A stretch of 64,000 nt of DNA from Flagellimonas yonaguniensis (GTDB taxonomy: Bacteria > Bacteroidota > Bacteroidia > Flavobacteriales > Flavobacteriaceae). The DNA lies in assembly GCF_029193885.1 (NCBI RefSeq), contig NZ_JARFVB010000005.1:62001-126000 (forward strand), written 5' to 3'. A model generated the notes under the pieces. The model had not been told where the DNA came from, did no database searches, and was given only the letters and a program-made list of their open reading frames with translations. Below are positions 9,144-16,000 of this stretch, piece by piece; within the stretch, counting starts at the first letter, position 1, and each line of letters begins with the position of its first letter. The translations under genes and the position numbers were made by a program.

Positions 9144-9333
9144 CAAATGTTTTCCAAGAAGTTTTCTTTTGGTCCTTATCAGAGCAGTAGCCTTTTAATG
9201 CATCAAGAAATTTTGCAAGGCTATCATTTTCCCATTCACTTAAATTTTCTTGTAAATCTTTCTGTAAAGAGTTTAAGAATTTGACAAAATCCTTTTGGTT
9301 ATTAATTTCCTCTGCCTGTTTGTAAATATTCAT
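9100..9333 (-). CDS. DUF7660-like putative immunity protein, C-terminus replaced by REP
   Basis: This is a 77-aa frame. Residues 1-63 (NQKDFVKFLNSLQKDL, SEWENDSLAKFLDALKGY, SWKTFA) match the pattern of the small DUF7660 family, which commonly sits behind polymorphic toxins as an immunity protein. After SWKTFA the frame enters the BIME at 9143 and ends PASASLLAGAENE, so the usual last ~10 residues are lost. No toxin tip for it remains. The family is recalled from its motif pattern and was not searched. Confidence 0.6.
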   Translation of the reverse strand: MNIYKQAEEINNQKDFVKFLNSLQKDLQENLSEWENDSLAKFLDALKGYCSDKDQKKTSWKTFAPASASLLAGAENE

Positions 9334-9368
9334 TGTTTTATATTTTAATTTTGAATATCAGGGAAGGT

Positions 9369-9599
9369 TCATTTTAGTGATTGAAGGTAATTTTTTCCCT
9401 TTTCTGATAAAGAGTAAGGCCTGCTCTTTTTTATAAAACCATACTCTTTTAACTTAATTACCCGCTCAGTCAAATGGGCTTCTGAAAAATTAAATACCCC
9501 GTAGAACTTTCTGTCTAATACTGACATACCTATCCCTGAGCCATTTAATTCTTCGTAATCTCTGATCATTTCTAATATTTGAGTATCATATTTATCCAT
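9369..9599 (-). CDS. Small winged-helix-like protein, putative immunity protein
   Basis: This is a 76-aa protein. The C-terminal half (LTERVIKLKEYGFIKK, YSLSEKGKNYLQSLK) looks like a winged-helix wing and recognition segment. It starts one base into the second of two TAA codons ending a 31-codon toxin-tail remnant (9602-9697). By position it is the immunity partner of that lost toxin rather than a transcription factor, but either is possible. Confidence 0.5.
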   Translation of the reverse strand: MDKYDTQILEMIRDYEELNGSGIGMSVLDRKFYGVFNFSEAHLTERVIKLKEYGFIKKSRPYSLSEKGKNYLQSLK

Positions 9600-9601
9600 T
9601 A

Positions 9602-9697
9602 TTATTCGGGTATTTGTTGTACATCAGGGTGGTATAGTTGATAGTCCCTCATACCGTCTGGTTTTATAATGTAATCCCCTGCTGGCGCAAGCATCAT
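9602..9697 (-). pseudogene. Toxin C-terminal tail remnant opened by REP
   Basis: From an ATG inside the REP unit the frame reads MMLAPAG and then GDYIIKPDGMRDYQLYHPDV, ending QQIPE and TAA next to the start of the 76-aa gene. The non-REP part looks like the last residues of a toxin. The REP unit is read in the same LAPAG frame as in the tips at 8297 and 10705. Confidence 0.5.
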
Positions 9698-9720
9698 GCT
9701 TGTGCCGTTTATCCTATACA

Positions 9721-10263
9721 TCATATATCTATCGCTAAAACAGTTTGGTCTTCTTGATAATTACGCACACTACTATATTTCCAATCCATTGGGTCGGTCA
9801 CAAAACCTGCCTCGACCGGATTGTTATGTATGTAGCTTATTTTTTGCTGTATCACTCCGTCACTCCATAATTCTATTGGTTTGTTGTGTTGTTGCCAAAA
9901 TTGGTACTGTTGCACATTACTCTTTACCTCTCCTGCTCGTTGAAACATTTCCAACATCCATTCCTTTCTACTTTCTTGAGGGTTTTCGGCAATTGTACTT
10001 ATCAATTTTCGAGAGGTATATCCTTTAAAATCCCGCATCAAACCCGATGGATTGCCAACGGTAGACCTAAAAATCAAATGTACATGGCTTGGCATAAAAC
10101 AATAGGCAAAAACTTCCATACCCTTTTCCAATCGGCAATAATTTATACTCTCTTCCAAAACATTAAAATATTCTTGGCGGACAAATACATCTATCCAATA
10201 CACCGTGGCAAAACTTACAAAGTAAGCTGCCTCTGGATTGTGGAACTTATATTTACGGCTCAT
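9721..10263 (-). CDS. REP-associated tyrosine transposase (RAYT, Y1_Tnp)
   Basis: This is a 180-aa, single-domain Y1 HUH transposase. It shows the metal-binding HUH motif in FMPSHVHLIF (~residues 57-66), the RDFKGYTSRKL helix and the candidate nucleophile Tyr in SYIHNNPV (~145), with W-KYSSVRNY at the C-terminus. RAYTs nick and rejoin REP palindromes as single-stranded DNA and are considered domesticated IS200/IS605 relatives. The start ATG (10263) overlaps the stop of the upstream truncated toxin frame as ATGA. REP palindromes flank it on both sides, and a truncated copy lies at 7698-7766. Confidence 0.93.
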   Translation of the reverse strand: MSRKYKFHNPEAAYFVSFATVYWIDVFVRQEYFNVLEESINYCRLEKGMEVFAYCFMPSHVHLIFRSTVGNPSGLMRDFKGYTSRKLISTIAENPQESRKEWMLEMFQRAGEVKSNVQQYQFWQQHNKPIELWSDGVIQQKISYIHNNPVEAGFVTDPMDWKYSSVRNYQEDQTVLAIDI

Positions 10264-10487
10264 TTTAATATTCCTTTATTGTTCATAATATCATTTATTT
10301 CACGAGCGCGACACTTCGACAAGCTCAGTGCAAGTGCTCGCGCTAGCGGGGACGCCATTTCTCCTGTATGAAACCAAGGCACTTCGTCAAACAATCCCAA
10401 CGCTTTTAAATATCGGCTCACAAACTCACTACAGTCCATTTTTGCCAATGCTTCCTCCGTTAGTTTTCCTTTGAATTTTTTGAATAC
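10260..10487 (-). pseudogene. Orphan toxin fragment, Cys-peptidase/amidase-like
   Basis: The frame reads VFKKFKGKLTEEALAKMDCS, then EFVSRYLKALGLFDEVPWF and HTGEMAS, before entering the REP palindrome. D-C-S-E-F-V followed by an R-Y-L helix resembles the nucleophile helix of NlpC/P60- or amidase-type toxin tips. There is no start upstream except ATG 10439 or TTG 10448, and the His-containing C-terminal half is lost to the RAYT element. Beyond the REP the frame continues to a stop overlapping the transposase start. It is a broken cassette; the enzyme class is inferred only from the Cys motif. Confidence 0.5.
10301..10351. repeat. REP palindrome with nested inverted repeat
   Basis: The outer arms are CACGAGCGCGA and CTCGCGCTAGCGGGG. 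The loop holds an extra ~22 bp (ACTTCGACAAGCTCAGTG) that is absent from the sibling REP units. The nested piece resembles a short dispersed repeat common in Bacteroidota genomes. Confidence 0.7.
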
Positions 10488-10708
10488 CAGTTGGGTGGTG
10501 GTTTTCTGTATAGAACAACTTCACATTTATCACATTTATCACATTTTAATATTCTCTCACCACCTTTTTTAAAATCTAATTCATCAAATGCAACATCTGT
10601 TATACTTAAAAGTCCATCAGAACAATTTGGGCATTCTACAACAGCATTTACATTTTTTCTGAATTCTTCAACAGCATCAAGCCATTTTTTCCTTTTTTCA
10701 GTCATCAC
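10460..10708 (-). CDS. Zinc-ribbon putative immunity protein
   Basis: This is an 82-aa protein with CPNC near residue 25 and a C-terminal KCDKCDKC, so a CxxC...CxxC zinc ribbon is likely. The start overlaps the stop of the preceding toxin tip by 4 bp, and that coupling suggests it is the cognate immunity protein. No named family is recognised. Confidence 0.6.
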   Translation of the reverse strand: MMTEKRKKWLDAVEEFRKNVNAVVECPNCSDGLLSITDVAFDELDFKKGGERILKCDKCDKCEVVLYRKPPPNWYSKNSKEN

Positions 10709-11004
10709 TTAAAAAGATTAATTGTTTTGTTAGCAAAGTCATATGCTGCTTTAGTTTCTTCTGATACTTCGGCAGCTGTACCAGAACCTCTTAATTTACT
10801 TGTTTTCAATCTATGCATTTCATGTAGGATTGTTTTGATTAATTCGTCTTCACTTGCAAATGCCTCTTCACCAATATTAAATCCATTTTTCTCAAACCAT
10901 GTCATTCCAGAGAAAGGAGCGTTATCATATGAAATTGTCCTTCCATTTATCTCTATCTGAACTGGAGTTTTACTAGCAAAAGCCCCCGCTGGTGCGAGCG
11001 TCAC
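10705..11004 (-). CDS. Orphan toxin tip fragment opened by REP (unknown toxin class)
   Basis: This is a 99-aa frame. The first residues (GTG start, TLAPAG) come from the REP unit at 10983-11013. The remainder starts with AFASKTPVQIEINGRTISYD and ends with ILHEMHRLKTS followed by ETKAAYDFANKTI. The terminal H-E-(M)-x-R-L-x-T-S...E-T-x-A-A-F/Y-x-F-A pattern recurs at the C-termini of Rhs-type and other polymorphic toxins, as far as I recall. HEMHR does not satisfy HExxH, so no metalloprotease is claimed. The N-terminal part is missing. It is coupled to the zinc-ribbon immunity gene. Confidence 0.55.
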   Translation of the reverse strand: MTLAPAGAFASKTPVQIEINGRTISYDNAPFSGMTWFEKNGFNIGEEAFASEDELIKTILHEMHRLKTSKLRGSGTAAEVSEETKAAYDFANKTINLFK

Positions 11005-11109
11005 GCTCGTATCTATAAACTCTATGTTATGTCAAAGAACGTTTATAAAATTATTAACACAATCTCTTACTCATTCTCGGCACCAGCCAAGAGGCTCGCG
11101 CTAGCGGGG
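10983..11109. repeat. Solo BIME, copy 2
   Basis: REP palindromes at 10983-11013 and 11078-11109 flank a ~65-bp spacer nearly identical to that of 9012-9143 (shared TATGTCAAAGAACGTTTATA and CTCTTACTCATTCTCGGC). It sits exactly between an immunity gene and the next toxin-tip fragment. Confidence 0.88.
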
Positions 11110-11124
11110 CTTGTATTAATTATT

Positions 11125-11424
11125 TTACCAATACTTACTTAAAGATTTTTCAATTCTTTCCTTTAAATCTTCCTGATCAAAAAAAACCTCCGACCAATTG
11201 CTGCTTTTCATTTCAGAATCATTCTTTTTCATAAAATCAAAAAATAAATGATTGTCTTCATAAATAATAATAATCCCTAAGCTAATCTTACTCTCAAAAT
11301 CAATTGACAGGGTTTGTACGTTTTGAAAATTAATCTCCTCTTTGAATTCTATATGAGTTATTTCTTTTCCCATTAAATCTTGAAACCATTGTTTTATTTC
11401 AGTTTTAGTTTTATTGAATTCCAT
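11125..11424 (-). CDS. Putative immunity protein of orphan tip A
   Basis: This is a 99-aa acidic protein with Ile-rich beta strands (ISLGIIIIYEDNHLFFDF). The start codon directly abuts the stop of the orphan tip (0-bp spacing). Position and size make it the immunity partner. The family is not recognised. Confidence 0.6.
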   Translation of the reverse strand: MEFNKTKTEIKQWFQDLMGKEITHIEFKEEINFQNVQTLSIDFESKISLGIIIIYEDNHLFFDFMKKNDSEMKSSNWSEVFFDQEDLKERIEKSLSKYW

Positions 11425-12120
11425 TTAATTGACTATTTGAATATTTGACACTTTAGGTTGAGCTATATTAAGTCCTTTTTCATTAAAATAATTCCATCTT
11501 GTAGAGCCTTTTTCATAAAAAATCCCCCACCCCTTTCCACTTCCCCTGGCAATTGTAACATTTGCTGGGATATCGAATTCTACATAAATTTTTCCAACGA
11601 TATCAGTATAATGCTCCTTGCCCTCAAGAAGAACATGAGTCAGTCCTCCTGATCTTTTCTGAAGTTGTGATGTTTCCACCATAATATCATACTCTGCTTT
11701 TGTCATCCAAGACCCAATTCTAGATGTTTCGGATGTTGTCATAAATGTTTGCCCCTCCCTCCAAAACAATCTTTTTACCTTTACAATGCGGTTTGACAAC
11801 CTCCTATTTATCTCTTCAAAGAACTCATCCCACTGGCCTTTTGTAAAGTTACGCATCGCCTGCAATATCTTCTTTACCTTGGTAGATTTGGAAACCCAAC
11901 CAGCTACAGGAACCAAACTACTTGCAACCACAATAAAGATTTTTCCATGATGGTATCTCGCTTCATTGTCGGTTTCAGAGATTGTGTTCCAATAATCTGC
12001 CAATTTTTCCTCCACATCGGCGATCAGTTGCTTTAGGTTTTCCCGCTCCTGTACAAAGTCCAAAAACTCGTCAACTTCATTGCGTAGTCTTTCGGCATCT
12101 TCACAGCGTTTGGCCCTGTA
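11425..12120 (-). pseudogene. Silent orphan toxin-tip cassette (tip A) with effector-junction homology
   Basis: In frame from 12120 it reads YRAKRCEDAERLRNEVDEF, then DFVQERENLKQLIADVEEKL and ADYWNTIS. This parallels residues ~820-905 of the 1078-aa effector and is >90% identical by eye at DNA level across roughly 11945-12112 versus 13681-13855. Beyond that the sequences diverge into a different ~130-residue tip (MTKAEYDIMVETSQLQ, GLTHVLLEGKEHY, YVEFDIPANVTIARGSGKGW). The tip resembles several compact toxin folds, perhaps ADP-ribosyltransferase-like, but no class is assigned. There is no ATG and an in-frame TGA lies just upstream; the only start is TTG at 12063. It looks like a donor cassette. 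Confidence 0.8.
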
Positions 12121-12189
12121 AGCAATAAACTTTAAATTATATCAAAGAACTTCTAAATACTACTGCATGAGCGCAGTAAGCATCTTCTT
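12121..12189. other. Cassette boundary with degenerate BIME spacer
   Basis: The stretch contains TATATCAAAGAAC, resembling TATGTCAAAGAAC in both solo BIMEs, and a small hairpin TACTGC-ATGAGC-GCAGTA. No gene is visible. It is probably an eroded copy of the repeat at this cassette boundary. Confidence 0.4.
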
Positions 12190-13071
12190 TTAAGGAAAAT
12201 TCTTTTTTATGTATTCACACAATTTGATAGTATCTCTTTGAGATGAACCCACGATTTTTTGACAATCCTCTTTAGACAAAAAATTGATATATTCAACTCC
12301 ATGCTTTCTTTTTAAAAAATATATTTCTAACGGTTCAATTGTATAATTTTTTCTACTTCCATAACCATGCATTATCCATGATAAATCACCAGAAAAGTTT
12401 TCAATCAATCTGATAAGTTTAAAATAGATGTTATCTTCTTTGTCTAAACCTTTAAAGTGAAAACTAAATATTGATATACTTGATTCATCTAACGGATTGA
12501 ATGAATTAATTTGAGGTGAACCAAGTTCATGGTATAAATCAAGTGTATAATAAAGTAATTTTTCAGGTTTAGACATTCTTGACGTATTATGGTTGTTCTT
12601 AATCGATCGAATTAAATTCATTTTTGTCTTGATTTCTTTGAAACCAGATTTCCTTTTACTATAATAAACCAGAATCCCCCCCTTACCGTCTCCTTCTGAC
12701 TCTATAACAATCTCGTACAATAAGGATAACCCCCAGATTTGAGAATCAATACCTCCCGAATACAATTCATAATCTTTTCCTAGAACGTTTTTTGTATGGA
12801 AAATTTCTTCTCGTTCAAACCTCCCCTTCCAATCTGCTATTTCAGGCGGGGTAACTTTTCTTTGTTTTAGAAGTATTATCAACTTTTCCTCAATTTTTAA
12901 TTTTAACATTTGTAAATCGGTTCCATTAATACCATACAAATGCTTGTTTACCCTTTTAGAAATGAGTGTTTCAAAAACTGATTCAAAAATCTGATACAGA
13001 CCATCTTTTGATTTTTTTTTCCCTAATATTTCTTTTTCAGAGTAAATACTGAAAATAGTGATGACATCCAT
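12190..13071 (-). CDS. Putative immunity or accessory protein of the GNAT-tipped effector
   Basis: This is a 293-aa soluble protein with no signal or membrane segment. It is rich in Lys, Ile and aromatics, with segments such as LYSGGIDSQIWGLSLLYEIV and DLSWIMHGYGSRKNY. It starts 7 bp after the effector stop, the standard immunity position. It is larger than most immunity proteins, so an accessory role is also possible. No family is recognised. Confidence 0.5.
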   Translation of the reverse strand: MDVITIFSIYSEKEILGKKKSKDGLYQIFESVFETLISKRVNKHLYGINGTDLQMLKLKIEEKLIILLKQRKVTPPEIADWKGRFEREEIFHTKNVLGKDYELYSGGIDSQIWGLSLLYEIVIESEGDGKGGILVYYSKRKSGFKEIKTKMNLIRSIKNNHNTSRMSKPEKLLYYTLDLYHELGSPQINSFNPLDESSISIFSFHFKGLDKEDNIYFKLIRLIENFSGDLSWIMHGYGSRKNYTIEPLEIYFLKRKHGVEYINFLSKEDCQKIVGSSQRDTIKLCEYIKKNFP

Positions 13072-13078
13072 ACCTATA

Positions 13079-16000
13079 TTATTTTAAAAAAAGTATTATA
13101 ACCTCGTCAGAGGTGTTTTTAATTACCTCAATTTTATCAAAACCTTCTCGGGCAAATATTTTTCCTGATGGAGTTTGCAGCGCCGCTTCAATATCAGATA
13201 AATTCTTAGCCTTTCCACTTTTAAAAATAGTCAGATTAATCGATTCTCCATTAGTATAAATATCTTGCGTTTTCCACCAACCTTTAATCGCTTTTGGGGA
13301 ATCCTCTATTATTGCTTGCTTTACTATTTGAGAACCTATTCCTTGTCCTTGTAATTTCTCTGGAATCCTTAGGTGTAACTCCAAAATGTCATTATTCATA
13401 ACAGAAACCCCAACACGTTGTCTACTTGATTTGAAAGTGACATTGACATCATAGTATGTACCTATTTTCCCTCTAAAATCTCCTAAAGATTCATCAATAC
13501 TAGTCCAAAGTTTTTTAATTTTACCTGCATTATTGAGTTCATCTGTATATCTCAATTTAAGCCCCAACAATTGATCAGGTGTGGCCTTTTTTATCCACTC
13601 CAAAATTTTCTTGACCCTTTTTATCTTGGTAAGTTGCCCAAGGCCGGGTACTACAAATGAGGCGGCGAATACCAATATCTTTCCATGATGGTACCTGGCC
13701 GTGTTGTCGATGCCACTGATGGTATTCCAATAATCTGCCAATTTTTCCTCCACATCGGCGATCAGTTGCTTTAGGTTTTCCCGTTCCTGTACAAAGTCCA
13801 CAAACTCGTCTACTTCATTGCGCAGCTTTTCGGCATCCTCACAGCGTTTGCCCTCATATTCTGTCAGTTCCTTTTGTCCCGAGTACCACTGCTCCTTTAC
13901 CCAGCTCCATATACTGGTTTGTGCCTGTTCCCTTTCCAGTTTTTCCAACAGCAGTCCCATCCGCTTCTGGTTCATGGCCACCTTGCTGGGCGTGCATTGC
14001 CATTTGGCCCAAGTGTAGGCATAGATGAATTCCTGCATACCGGTGGAAACGTCATAGAACATCTTGGGCAGCAACACCAAGCCTTCCACCTCTCCGTACA
14101 ATCCGTCCGTAAGACCTGCCACAAAGGGAATATCTACTTTGCTATAATAAAATGCCTCGGCAATAGGGGCCTCCTTCCATAAACAATAAGGGAACACACC
14201 TTGGTCCTTGTAGCTTCCCCACCCTTGCTCCTTGCACAGTTCCGAAGATTCTTTCAGATATTCGGAAATGGTTTTTATCTTTTCCAGTACTTCTTGGTAC
14301 ACACCATCCTCTGACAATAAGGTGTAGGCTTCATTTACAAAGTACATATCCTCCGCCAAGGCTACCTCTTCTGCAATCTCTTCCAGTCGTTTTCTGGCCG
14401 CGGTATCTTTTTTTCTAATATTATCGATGTCCGTTTGGCTAAAATCATCATTACTGGCAAGCGCAGTAGGCCCAAGGTTTTTGACTTCCTCTTTTTGCGC
14501 TTCGGTTACAACTGGACTCTCCAATATTTTTTCTTTAAGTTGTTCCCCGAGCAAATCGTCCAATTTTTCAATATTGTTTGCCTTTTCCTCTGCTTGTTCA
14601 TTGAATTCCTCCTCCGTTATGGAACCTTCCGCCAATTGATTCTGTAACTCTTGCAGTTGTTTCAACTCCTCTTCCCTTCTATCAAATATTTGGGATATAA
14701 TCTCTTTGAGTGAACCCACGAACTGACCAATATCCTCAATCGCCTGATCCACATCCACAATACCCGACCAATCCGGGTCATAACTGGTAACCACCATCCC
14801 TTCCACCAATTGGTAATCGGTGTTGATCTTGATGTTGTCAAACTCCACCCGTATTCGACTGAACTTGCCAATGTTCACTTCTCCCCCAGTGGCAATGTTC
14901 GCTGCATCAATCACTTCCTTGAATTTTTCCAAAAACGGCAATGTGATATAGCCCCAGCCTGAATAGTAGCCGTTGCTTCCCGATACTTCCCTAACTACTA
15001 TCGGAAAGTCTCCCGCTGTAAAAACTTCATAAGGTTCCAACAGTTGTAAAGGGTTTTGATTGGAAATTTCAATTTCAGGTGGGATGCCGCAGTTGTAATA
15101 AGCCATTTCGTCCTCAGTGGGGGTGGTAAACTCGTGAATGGGCGAATAGGCCAGTCCAACTCCTGATACTTCCGAGGATGTTTGCAGGGGCTCACAGTCT
15201 CCACCCACACGGAACTCGTAAGTGGTCCCCGCTTCCAAATTGCGGATAGTGACCTTATTGTTCCGTGACCAGAGCCCAAACCAATCGTCCTCCCCATAGC
15301 CTTTTTTGCGGTACTGTACCCGGTAGCGCAAGTGTTCGCCCATTTGCCAATTGATCTTTACGGTCTGGGAGTTCTCGGCCTCGGAGAGTACAAAACGGGG
15401 CGGTGGGCAATCGGTACGGTAGGTAAAATGGTAGATTTCGCTCAAACCGTTGTTCCGGAACAGGGATGTGTCGTTGATGCCATCGCTCACAAAGGCCCTT
15501 ACCTGCCAACCATATGTCTTACCCTCCAACAACTGCATTTGTGCGGGGCCGTAGTGCAGGGTATTGGCAAATGTGGTGGTCTGGTACAGCGGTGGACTGG
15601 CCAAAAAAGCGGCCTGAGGGTCCATGCCCGTGTCCCAGAGTTCCTTTAAGGTAAACTCGTACTGTACCGCTGGGGCGTTGATGTGCCTTGGGGTCCAGTT
15701 GAAAATGATGTTCTGCGGGTTCTGGGCCGTGACCAAGTCCCCACGAAAAGGAACATTGAGCAGAGGTGGGTCGTTCAGCATCAAATAAACATTGGCACAG
15801 CTACGGTTGGATATCCGTTGGCCCGAAAACTGGTCGTACACTTCAAAACAGAACTGGTACTGCCCTTCGGGCAACTGTTCGCTGTATTGTTTAGGACTGA
15901 TGCCAACCAGATTGTTCAGGTTAAAGTAGGGCTGCAGGTCCAGATTGGTCAGGCGTTGGTTTATTCCTCCGTCCAATACAATGGTCAGGGCTCCATTTAC

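Larger units (their letters stand above)
9677..10351 (-). mobile_element. Complete RAYT element with REP ends
   Basis: Read on the minus strand, the element begins CCCCGCTAGCGCGAGC (10351), carries a palindrome, then ~38 bp, the transposase gene, and ~14 bp before a second palindrome ending GCGCCAGCAGGGG (9677). The two solo BIMEs (9012-9143, 10983-11109) have the same ends without the gene. The relation is that of an autonomous IS200/IS605-like unit to its non-autonomous derivatives. Confidence 0.8.

Noticed and set aside
9886..10371. Plus-strand 161-codon frame
   Set aside because: It is antisense to the RAYT gene, which has clear HUH and Tyr motifs on the minus strand.
10705..11004. Zincin metalloprotease from ILHEMHRLKTS
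   Set aside because: HEMHR lacks the second His at the HExxH spacing, and the fragment is truncated.
9012..11109. CRISPR-like array (GC-rich palindromic repeats at intervals)
   Set aside because: Repeats are few, irregularly spaced by whole genes and imperfect palindromes of REP type. No cas genes are present.
13874..14182. Plus-strand frames inside the effector gene and similar long antisense frames in the SprB and giant genes
   Set aside because: They are shadows of long genuine minus-strand genes, with composition unlike neighbouring proteins.
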